36,447 nucleotides of DNA from a virus. Location of the stretch: the IMG/VR virus record IMGVR_UViG_3300036652_001431, positions 1-36,447 of that record. One strand, given 5' to 3'. Shown here one piece after another: positions 18,735-25,079 of the stretch. Below the pieces are notes generated by a model that was given only the letters and a program-made list of their open reading frames with translations, had not been told where the DNA came from and did no database searches. The position numbers and the translations under genes were made by a program. Every line of letters begins with the position of its first letter. Within the stretch, counting starts at the first letter, position 1.

Positions 18735-18958
18735 TGCCTACCGATGATGTCCAGGATCGCGTCAGCAGCGGGGCTGAGGTAGTAGTCGTCCTGCCAGTCC
18801 AGGGCCTCGGCGCGCACCTTGGCGATCTTCTCCATCGCCTCGTCCAATGCCCTATAGGGGCTAGTCCCAGACGTGCATGATCGGGCCGGGATGTGCGCGA
18901 TGGATCCGCCACCGTCGCAGTAGCACGCGGCATCTGGATTGCTGACCACACCGCTCAA
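18731..18958 (-). CDS. Small hypothetical protein
   Basis: A 75-residue protein with a TTG start at 18958 that overlaps the TGA of the preceding leftward gene as TTGA; a GTG three codons later is an alternative. Cysteine-containing N-terminus (ACYCDGGGS) and a helical C-terminus (DEAMEKIAKVRAEALDW). Last gene of the leftward three-gene island. Confidence 0.6.
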   Translation of the reverse strand: MSGVVSNPDAACYCDGGGSIAHIPARSCTSGTSPYRALDEAMEKIAKVRAEALDWQDDYYLSPAADAILDIIGRH

Positions 18959-19209
18959 TTGACGCGCCGCTGGGACACGATCTGCTGGATGCGCTGGCGC
19001 GAGGTGCGGAACTCATCGGCCAGGTACTGGAACCCAGTCTTCTCGACGGTCGCGATCTCGTAGATCAGCGCGTCCCGATCCTCGTTGGGTCGAACCGGCC
19101 AGTCCTCGGCGCAGATCAGCGTGCAGTAGACCGCCGCATCCCGGCGAGAGAAGCCGATCCGCTGGCCGCACCCGGTGCAGTGAAGAGGGGTCAGTTCCTC
19201 GACGGTCAT
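18955..19209 (-). CDS. Zinc-finger plus HTH DNA-binding protein
   Basis: An 84-residue protein from ATG 19209 (overlap with the previous stop). The N-terminal half has CTGCGQRIGFSRRDAAVYC and CAED, a likely zinc site. The C-terminal half has TGFQYLADEFRTSRQRIQQI, a good helix-turn-helix of the sigma region 4/resolvase type. It is one of few clear DNA-binding proteins in the window, so it is a candidate for recognising the GAA(C/G)CGGTTC sites. That is inference only. Confidence 0.75.
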   Translation of the reverse strand: MTVEELTPLHCTGCGQRIGFSRRDAAVYCTLICAEDWPVRPNEDRDALIYEIATVEKTGFQYLADEFRTSRQRIQQIVSQRRVN

Positions 19210-19418
19210 GTGGCGAGCCCGTCGATGATCGTGGCAGCCACCTGACCAGCGATGTCGAGGGGGAGGAGCACGCCGCGTCCCCAGGTCCCGGTGCTCTTGA
19301 CCTGTTCGCGGACCTCGATGTACTTGTCCCCCAGATCCTCGGCGTGGACACGCGACACGACGACAGTCAGGTCCCCGGTCTTCTCGAAGGTGTCCAGGAC
19401 GTCGCGGATCAGCGCCAT
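19206..19418 (-). CDS. Small hypothetical protein, first gene of leftward island
   Basis: A 70-residue protein from ATG 19418, with AAGGGAG upstream. Mixed alpha/beta (LDTFEKTGDLTVVVSRVHAE). No family recognised. It is preceded on the minus strand by the promoter at 19449-19478. Confidence 0.65.
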   Translation of the reverse strand: MALIRDVLDTFEKTGDLTVVVSRVHAEDLGDKYIEVREQVKSTGTWGRGVLLPLDIAGQVAATIIDGLAT

Positions 19419-19448
19419 ATCGTGCTCCCTTGTTCGTTGTCTCCACCG

Positions 19449-19478
19449 AAGGTACCAGACGACGCAAGTGGTTTACAA
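19449..19478 (-). promoter_or_regulatory. Promoter for the leftward island
   Basis: On the minus strand TTGTAA (19478-19473), 18 bases, then TACCTT (19454-19449). It is back-to-back with the rightward promoter at 19486. Confidence 0.45.
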
Positions 19479-19485
19479 CATCCCC

Positions 19486-19514
19486 TTGACAGAGTTACTA
19501 CGAACCGTCACACT
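19486..19514 (+). promoter_or_regulatory. Sigma-70-like promoter TTGACA-N17-CACACT
   Basis: TTGACA (19486-19491) and CACACT (19509-19514) with a 17-base spacer. The spacer contains GAACCGTCA, a half-match to the operator family. It serves the genes at 19543-19919. Confidence 0.65.
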
Positions 19515-19542
19515 TGAGGCTCGACAGAGAGGGAGGCTGCGC

Positions 19543-19755
19543 ATGATGGTCCTGGTTTGCTCGCGGAGACAGAACGGTCCCTGCACGGGTGAGATCTTCG
19601 TCCGGACCTCGCGCAGCGGGCTCACCAAGTCGACCATCTGCGAGGGCCACGCCGCCCGGCTGGAGGCTGACCTGGACGCGGTCGCCCAGCGGTACCCGGA
19701 GATCAACCACCCCGAGGGCTGCACCTGCTGGGGTTGCTCCGAGGGGTCCTACTGA
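19543..19755 (+). CDS. Cys-rich zinc protein
   Basis: A 70-residue protein from ATG 19543, with GGGAGG six bases upstream. Cysteines at CSRRQNGPC, ICEGH and CTCWGC suggest two zinc sites. Similar Cys/His microproteins recur across the window. No family name recognised. Confidence 0.7.
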   Translation: MMVLVCSRRQNGPCTGEIFVRTSRSGLTKSTICEGHAARLEADLDAVAQRYPEINHPEGCTCWGCSEGSY

Positions 19756-19919
19756 TGAAGTTCATGATCGAGATCGACGTCGCAGGCCCGGTCCAACTGC
19801 ATACCGGGACGACTCGCGCCGATCACGTGCGGCAGGAGATCTGGGATGCCGTGGACGACGTCAGGGCCTGGGATGGCGAGGACGAGTACCTCGTGACGGT
19901 CAAGAGCATCACGCCCTAG
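19755..19919 (+). CDS. 54-residue hypothetical protein
   Basis: ATG 19755 (TGATG coupling). A compact beta-alpha-beta sequence (MKFMIEIDVAGPVQLH, DHVRQEIWDAVDDV, DEYLVTVKSI). No family recognised. A weak AGGGG/CCCCT stem follows at 19922-19940. The 170 bases after that hold no gene but contain the recombinase promoter. Confidence 0.6.
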   Translation: MKFMIEIDVAGPVQLHTGTTRADHVRQEIWDAVDDVRAWDGEDEYLVTVKSITP

Positions 19920-20032
19920 ACAAGGGGCCCCGAGACCCCCTAAGAATCGGATTGAGGTACACCCGGTACATGGACCCCACGTATAACGCCTGGTCAGACC
20001 GTTTCCACGTCTACGACACAACCCGTTCAGTT

Positions 20033-20072
20033 GATCGGTTCTCTTGAATCGGTTCTTGGAAATGGTTAGGCT
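20033..20072 (+). promoter_or_regulatory. Recombinase promoter with two CGGTTC elements
   Basis: TTGAAT (20044-20049), 17 bases, then TAGGCT (20067-20072). GATCGGTTC (20033-20041) and GAATCGGTTC (20046-20055) are family elements 13-14 bases apart, the second inside the spacer. The predicted start site is near 20079. Confidence 0.6.
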
Positions 20073-20090
20073 CTAGGCGTTCCGGAGGGC

Positions 20091-20126
20091 GCATGTACCT
20101 CCACCACTCCTGGAGGTACGAGATGC
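20091..20126 (+). promoter_or_regulatory. Hairpin over both candidate start codons of the recombinase
   Basis: GTACCTCC (20095-20102) and GGAGGTAC (20112-20119) form a perfect 8-bp stem with a 9-base loop. Outside it GCAT (20091-20094) and ATGC (20123-20126) can also pair. The stem takes in the ATG at 20093 and the GGAGG and ATG of the alternative start at 20123. Confidence 0.5.
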
Positions 20127-21250
20127 CACGCAGCAAGATCAGCCTCGGCACCATGGTCGAGAACTACCTGGACGTGCGGCAGCGCCTGGGAACGGCCGAG
20201 AGCACCCTGGTAGGGGAGCGGACCGAACTCCGGCGGCTGGTCCGGATGGTCGGAGACACCGACGTCGCGACCTGCTCCACCCCGGTCCTGTGGGCCTACT
20301 TCTACGGGGACGGCGGCCTGCGGGACATCCACTACGACGGGCACGGCCGGGAGTGCCAGCCGCTTGCCGCATCGAGCCACAACATCTCCCTCGTCCGGGT
20401 CCGGCAGTTCTTCGAGTTCTGCGTCCGGCAGGGTGTGATCCGCAAGAACCCGATCCAGAAGGAGGACGGGTTCAAGCCCATCCCCGTCCCCCAGAAGATC
20501 CGCCAGCAGCCCTCGGCCAGCACCTTGCTCAGGATGCTGGGCAGCACCGAGGAGCCCATGCACCGCGCCTACCTGGCCTTCGCGATCAACACCGGCATGC
20601 GCCAGGTGGACATCTCGGCCCTGCGGATCGGCCACCTGGACCTGGACGAGGGGTGGGTCGAGGCCAAGATCCACAAGACCAAGGACGCTGACATGGTCCC
20701 GATCACCTCCGACCTGGACCGGGAGATGCGGACCTGGCTGGCGGCGTACGCGAAGAACCTCGGGATCACCCTGAAGGAGTTGGACCCGGAGTGGTACCTC
20801 TTCCCCAAGCGGTGCGTCACGCTGCGCTCGAAGGGCATGAAGGGCCAGTTCGACACCGACAACGTCAAGGCGTTCGAGTACATGTCGGAGTACCCCGTCG
20901 GGCGGACCTCGGACATCGTCAAGGACGCCATGGCGCGGGTGGGCCTGAAGACGGACGGTGAGGGCACCCACACCATCCGGCGGGGTGTCGCTCGCGCGCT
21001 GTTCGACCTGCTGACGTCCCAGGGGGAGCACGACGCTTCCGCGCTGCGGACGGTCTCGGCCCTGCTGCACCACAAGAGCACGGCTACCACGGAGAGATAC
21101 CTCGGGCTGACCACCGAGAAGGCCCGGCGAAACCGGGTCATGAAGGGCAAGTCGCTGCTGACCCAGATGGTCAAGCAGGAGGAGGCAAAGGTGGTCGACA
21201 TCAACAAGGGGGCCAGGAGGCGGTCCCGAGGTGGGGTCGAGGCGGTATAG
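20093..21250 (+). CDS. int: Tyrosine recombinase / integrase family protein
   Basis: A 385-residue protein. An N-terminal SAM-like DNA-binding region (residues about 15-125) precedes a catalytic domain with NTGMRQVDI (Arg170), HTIRRG (His293, Arg296), LLHHKSTATTERYLG (His326/His327, nucleophile Tyr336) and a KTKD lysine loop near residue 197. The set is complete, so it should be active. It may integrate the phage or resolve genome multimers. No excisionase or attP could be identified. The start is ATG 20093 (GGAGG site, short leader) or 20123. It directly precedes the terminase, an unusual place for an integrase. Confidence 0.85.
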   Translation: MYLHHSWRYEMPRSKISLGTMVENYLDVRQRLGTAESTLVGERTELRRLVRMVGDTDVATCSTPVLWAYFYGDGGLRDIHYDGHGRECQPLAASSHNISLVRVRQFFEFCVRQGVIRKNPIQKEDGFKPIPVPQKIRQQPSASTLLRMLGSTEEPMHRAYLAFAINTGMRQVDISALRIGHLDLDEGWVEAKIHKTKDADMVPITSDLDREMRTWLAAYAKNLGITLKELDPEWYLFPKRCVTLRSKGMKGQFDTDNVKAFEYMSEYPVGRTSDIVKDAMARVGLKTDGEGTHTIRRGVARALFDLLTSQGEHDASALRTVSALLHHKSTATTERYLGLTTEKARRNRVMKGKSLLTQMVKQEEAKVVDINKGARRRSRGGVEAV

Positions 21251-21287
21251 AAGCGGTTCCCACCTGTCGGTTCTGAAAGCCTAACCT
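21250..21287 (+). promoter_or_regulatory. Terminase promoter region
   Basis: GAAGCGGTTC (21250-21259) overlaps the recombinase stop, and a second CGGTTCTGAAAG lies before TAACCT (21282-21287), a -10-like box. GTG 21324 has CCAGGAG upstream. It could start late transcription. Confidence 0.5.
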
Positions 21288-21323
21288 GGGAAGGGCCACC
21301 ACCCGACCCAGGAGAACTGATTC

Positions 21324-22901
21324 GTGTCAGAGACTGATGTCCGTATTGACGACGACCTCACCGTCGAAGAGATCACGGACGAGACAGACGCGGAGCGCCG
21401 CGCTCGCGAGGAGACCGAGGTCATCCTCGATGAGGTCTCACAGGCGATGGTCGACCGTCTCGTGGACAAGATCCTTCTCATCACGGACGAGGTCTCTGGC
21501 CACCCGCTCTACCCCTACCAGATTCCGTTCGCCCGCCGGGTCATTGAATCCCTGATCGTCGGTGACGGCGAGACCATCACCGCGCTCTTCTCCCGGCAGT
21601 CCGGCAAGTCCGAGACAGTGGCCAACGTCGTGGCCACGTGCATGATCATGTTCCCGGTGCTGGCCAAGATCTTCCCGGACCTGATGGGCAAGTTCAAAGA
21701 GGGCCTGTGGGTCGGAGCCTTCGCCCCCGTGGACTTCCAGGCCGACAACCTGTACGGGCGCATAGTGGCCCGCCTTACCAGCGACCGCGCCGTCGAGGTC
21801 ATGTCTGACCCCGAGATCGACGTGAAGTTGCTCCCCAAGGGGAACACGCTGTCCCTGAGCAACGGCTCCATGGTCCGAAAGCAGACCGCCCACCCCCGGG
21901 CCACCATCGAAGGCAGCACCTACCACCTGACCCTCATTGACGAGTGCCAGGGTGCGGACTCCAAGGTGGTCAACAAGTCCATCGCGCCCATGGGCACTGC
22001 CACCAACGGCACCATGGTCTTCACCGGAACGCCTACGTACGAGAAGGGCATCTTCTACAACCAGATCCAGTTCAACAAGCGCGCTGGTCTCCGCAAGGGC
22101 GCGCGGATGAACCACTTCGAGGCGGACTGGCGCGACGCAGGAAAGGCGAACCCGAACTATCTCAAGCGAGCCAAGAAGGAGATGCTCCGTCTGGGTGAGG
22201 ACTCCGACGAGTTCAAGTTGGCCTACCGCCTGATCTGGCTGCTCGACCGAGGCATGTTCGTGACCGCTGAGCGGTTGGACGAACTCGGCGACAACACAAT
22301 GGAGACGATCAAGTCCTACCACGACTCGGCCGTGGTCATCGGAATCGACCCGGCCCGCAAGCAGGACTCCACAATCGTCACCGCAGTCTTCGTGGACTGG
22401 GCCCACCCGGACGCCTACGGCTTCTACCACCACCGGGTGCTGAACTGGCTTGACCTCCAGGGCGACGATTGGGAGGAGCAGTACTTCCGGATCGTGGAGT
22501 TCGTCCGCAACTACCGCGTCTTCGCCATCGGCATCGACTCCGGTGGTGTCGGTGACGTCGTGGCCTCCCGGCTCAAGCGCCTTCTTCCTGACATCCACAT
22601 CGTGGAGATGGGCAGCCAGCGGCCGGACCAGTCCAAGCGGTGGAAGCACCTCATGGAACTGATCGAGCGACGGAAGATCGGGTGGCCTGCTCACTCCCGG
22701 ACTAAGCGTCTGAAGACTTACCGCCGCTTCCGTCAGCAGATGGAAGACCTGGAGAAGAAGTTCGAGGGCCCGTACGTCCTGGCCGCCGCTCCTAAGGCCA
22801 CTGACGCCCACGACGACTACGCGGACAGCCTGGCTATCGCCTGCATGCTCTCCCACGAGTTCACGATGCCGGAGATCGAGGTCTCCTCAGTACCTTGGTG
22901 A
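21324..22901 (+). CDS. terL: Terminase large subunit
   Basis: A 525-residue protein. Walker A-like SRQSGKS at 90-96, Walker B LTLIDEC with Asp206 and Glu207, and a motif III-like FTGTP. The C-terminal nuclease domain has GIDPARK (Asp342), GIDSGG (Asp405) and DAHDDYADS (Asp494-Asp501), matching the RNase H-like terminase nuclease. It packages DNA into procapsids at the portal. No small terminase subunit is evident next to it. Start GTG 21324. The length is normal for the family. Confidence 0.95.
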   Translation: MSETDVRIDDDLTVEEITDETDAERRAREETEVILDEVSQAMVDRLVDKILLITDEVSGHPLYPYQIPFARRVIESLIVGDGETITALFSRQSGKSETVANVVATCMIMFPVLAKIFPDLMGKFKEGLWVGAFAPVDFQADNLYGRIVARLTSDRAVEVMSDPEIDVKLLPKGNTLSLSNGSMVRKQTAHPRATIEGSTYHLTLIDECQGADSKVVNKSIAPMGTATNGTMVFTGTPTYEKGIFYNQIQFNKRAGLRKGARMNHFEADWRDAGKANPNYLKRAKKEMLRLGEDSDEFKLAYRLIWLLDRGMFVTAERLDELGDNTMETIKSYHDSAVVIGIDPARKQDSTIVTAVFVDWAHPDAYGFYHHRVLNWLDLQGDDWEEQYFRIVEFVRNYRVFAIGIDSGGVGDVVASRLKRLLPDIHIVEMGSQRPDQSKRWKHLMELIERRKIGWPAHSRTKRLKTYRRFRQQMEDLEKKFEGPYVLAAAPKATDAHDDYADSLAIACMLSHEFTMPEIEVSSVPW

Positions 22902-22936
22902 ACCGGTTCTGTTCTACCCTCAGAGGGAACCGGTTC
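22900..22936 (+). promoter_or_regulatory. Two GAACCGGTTC palindromes, the first five bases from a TACCCT -10
   Basis: Perfect copies at 22900-22909 and 22927-22936 are 27 bases apart centre to centre. TACCCT is at 22915-22920. The first overlaps the terminase stop codon. The region should drive the gene at 22961. Confidence 0.65.
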
Positions 22937-22960
22937 TCAGTCTTGAAAGGTAGGCACTCC

Positions 22961-23455
22961 ATGTCGGACGTCGCCCAGGATCTCTTGGTTATTCCCGTAG
23001 CGGTCGCTGGTGCGGTCAGCGTCGCGAACGGTGCTCTGCTCTACCCGCTGCCCTACGCGGCGGACCTCGTTCGGGTCGACCTGAAGGCCGCAACCGGCCC
23101 CGTCGGCGCGGCCATGATCGCCAACGTCGCCAAGAACGGCGCGAAGGTGTTCGCGGGCGCGGCCCGTCCGACCATCGCAGACGGTGCGACCGCCGGGACC
23201 CTGGTCCCGCCCGCCCCGGTTGCCCAGGACGGTCAGTCCATCCCGTTCCGTACCCCGGACAACTGGGTGGCGGGTACGACCGGTGGCGAGGCAGCGGTCA
23301 ACGCGTACCACAACGTCATCCTGCCGCTGGGTGCGAACGCAGCGCCGCTGGCGTCGTTCGCCGCTGGCGACACGGTGCGGGTGGACGTGGATCAGGTTGG
23401 CTCCGGCACCGCCGGTTCGAACCTGGCCGTGGTTCTGACCTTCGCTCGTCGGTAG
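22961..23455 (+). CDS. Putative virion protein (Ala/Val-rich, beta-type)
   Basis: A 164-residue protein from ATG 22961. It is rich in Ala, Gly and Val with many predicted strands (VRVDLKAATGPVGAAMIANV and VRVDVDQVGSGTAGSNLAVV). The two matching VRVD segments suggest an internal duplication or a beta-sandwich with carbohydrate or fibre-binding character. It sits between terminase and the first fibre cassette, has its own double-operator promoter and is closed by a terminator, so it could be expressed at high level. No family recognised. Confidence 0.65.
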   Translation: MSDVAQDLLVIPVAVAGAVSVANGALLYPLPYAADLVRVDLKAATGPVGAAMIANVAKNGAKVFAGAARPTIADGATAGTLVPPAPVAQDGQSIPFRTPDNWVAGTTGGEAAVNAYHNVILPLGANAAPLASFAAGDTVRVDVDQVGSGTAGSNLAVVLTFARR

Positions 23456-23461
23456 TTCTTC

Positions 23462-23506
23462 TCAGGCCCTGCCCCGCTTGGTATGAGCCAGCGGGGTGGG
23501 GCCTGA
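23462..23506 (+). terminator. Long stem-loop terminator
   Basis: TCAGGCCC pairs with GGGCCTGA, then CCCCGCT with AGCGGGG, around TGGTATGAGCC. About 17 paired bases. It separates the 22961 gene from the fibre cassette. Confidence 0.8.
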
Positions 23507-23536
23507 TCACAGCGCCTGTTGGTAGGAGGTCTCGCC

Positions 23537-23890
23537 ATGCCGTCGGTCGTTCCCGCCCAGGTGCTGGACCTCAATATCGACGCAGGGGCCACCTTCAGCG
23601 AAACGTTCCAACTCGTTGACGTGAACAGCAACCCGGTCGCCGGGCTCACCGGATACATCGCGACCTTCCAGGTTCGCAAGACCATGCGAGACGGCTACCT
23701 CTTCCTGAACAAGACCCCGTCGTTCGATGCGACCACCGCCACGATCACCCTGACTCTCACGGCCGCTGACACCTCCTCTCTCGTTCAAGGCAAGTTCGTC
23801 TACGGGATCGAACTCGCTGCGGCCTCCGGTGAGCCGGTCATTCGCATTGTCCAGGGCGCGATCTATGTGGACCCGGAGGTTGTCCGATGA
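23537..23890 (+). CDS. About 118-aa beta-sandwich fibre-associated protein, copy A
   Basis: A 117-residue protein from ATG 23537, with TAGGAGG upstream. The pattern [44 protein letters not shown] and [10 protein letters not shown] is that of a small Ig/BppU-like beta domain. The protein at 35382 has the same layout ([43 protein letters not shown]). Both genes overlap the following collagen-like gene as ATGA. It is probably a fibre base or attachment subunit; that role is inferred from context. Confidence 0.75.
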   Translation: MPSVVPAQVLDLNIDAGATFSETFQLVDVNSNPVAGLTGYIATFQVRKTMRDGYLFLNKTPSFDATTATITLTLTAADTSSLVQGKFVYGIELAAASGEPVIRIVQGAIYVDPEVVR

Positions 23891-25071
23891 GCGTCGGACC
23901 GTTCGAGGTTCTCGTTCAGGGCGCTGGACCGGCTGGACCCACTGGTCCGACCGGCCCCTCGGGCCCGTCCGGGCCTTCCGGGCCTACTGGTCCTCGCGGC
24001 GCGACTGGCCCCACCGGCCCCAATGGGGTCACCGGCCCGACCGGGCCGACAGGCCCCACAGGTGCTGGGGCTACCGGAGCGACCGGTCCCACAGGTGTTG
24101 CCGGTCCCGCAGGCGTGACGGGTGCCACCGGTCCTGCTGGGGCCACTGGCCCGGATGGATTCACCGGAGCGACCGGTCCCCAGGGCGTCGTTGGCGCGAC
24201 AGGTTCCATTGGTCCGACCGGGCCTGCTGGAGCGACCGGTCCCGTCGGAGCGACAGGAGCGACAGGACCCCAGGGTCTGACCGGGTTGGTCGGTGCCACT
24301 GGCCCTGTTGGGGCTACGGGAGCGGCCGGTGGCAATGGCGTCACCGGGGCCACCGGCCCGACCGGACTTGTTGGAGCCACCGGTCCGGCAGGCCTTACCG
24401 GCTTGGCCGGTGCCACTGGTCCTACGGGCCCGGCCGGTACTGCGGGGGCGATAGGCGCAACCGGGCCTACTGGTCCGACTGGTCCTGCCGGTGTCACGGG
24501 TCCGGCGGGGACAAACGGGGTTGGGGTTACGGGAGCAACCGGACCCGCAGGCGCAACCGGACCTGTCGGGCTTCCCGGGGCTACGGGTGCTACCGGCGCA
24601 GTGGGCCCTGCTGGAAGTAACGGGACGGCAGGTGTCACCGGCCCGGCCGGGCCTGTGGGCGCAACCGGAGCGACCGGTGCCATTGGACCCGCTGGCGCTA
24701 CCGGTGCTTCCCCAGCAATCACCTACGGAACCACGGCTGGCACCGTGACGCAGGGCAACGACCCGCGTCTGTCCGACCAGCGCACCCCCTCCGACGGCTC
24801 CGTGACCTCCCCGAAGATCGCCACTGGTGCGGTCGCGAACACGAACTTGGCGAGCGTCCCAGCATCCACCATCAAGGGGAACAACACCTTCTTCTCCGCG
24901 CCCCCGCAAGACCTGGGGCTTACGGATCTGACGGACATGCTCGACGGTGTTCTGACGGCGGCCCAGGTGGTGGTCGACCAGACCGGTGGCTTGGCCGGTC
25001 CCAAGGTCCAGCAAGCACTTCAGGCGCTATACGCCGACGTCCAGGCCGCCAAAGACCCGTTGTTCGAGTGA
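23887..25071 (+). CDS. Collagen-like tail/receptor fibre protein A
   Basis: A 394-residue protein from ATG 23887. A 12-residue head is followed by about 255 residues of uninterrupted-looking Gly-X-Y triplets (mostly GPT, GAT and GPA), a collagen-type triple helix. The C-terminal 120 residues ([40 protein letters not shown]...) match the trimerising region common in phage fibres. Triplet codons use Gly GGN with much synonymous variation, which limits exact repeats. It is likely a trimeric fibre on the virion surface. Confidence 0.9.
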   Translation: MSVGPFEVLVQGAGPAGPTGPTGPSGPSGPSGPTGPRGATGPTGPNGVTGPTGPTGPTGAGATGATGPTGVAGPAGVTGATGPAGATGPDGFTGATGPQGVVGATGSIGPTGPAGATGPVGATGATGPQGLTGLVGATGPVGATGAAGGNGVTGATGPTGLVGATGPAGLTGLAGATGPTGPAGTAGAIGATGPTGPTGPAGVTGPAGTNGVGVTGATGPAGATGPVGLPGATGATGAVGPAGSNGTAGVTGPAGPVGATGATGAIGPAGATGASPAITYGTTAGTVTQGNDPRLSDQRTPSDGSVTSPKIATGAVANTNLASVPASTIKGNNTFFSAPPQDLGLTDLTDMLDGVLTAAQVVVDQTGGLAGPKVQQALQALYADVQAAKDPLFE

Positions 25072-25079
25072 GGTAACCG

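Noticed and set aside
19920-20092. attP core next to the recombinase
   Set aside because: No tRNA-like segment or arm-type repeats beyond the operator family; without the host sequence a core cannot be named.
20066-22856. Large leftward open frames opposite recombinase and terminase
   Set aside because: High-GC third-position bias leaves antisense frames open; the plus-strand proteins have complete catalytic motifs.
23887-24720. A CRISPR array or DNA satellite in the repetitive stretch
   Set aside because: The repetition is nine-base coding triplet periodicity of Gly-X-Y; there are no constant repeats with unique spacers.
23863-25014. Long leftward open frames opposite the collagen-like gene (also 35701-36396 minus)
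   Set aside because: They are Pro/Ala/Gly-repeat mirror translations forced by the Gly-X-Y codons, lack ribosome sites, and oppose clear fibre genes.
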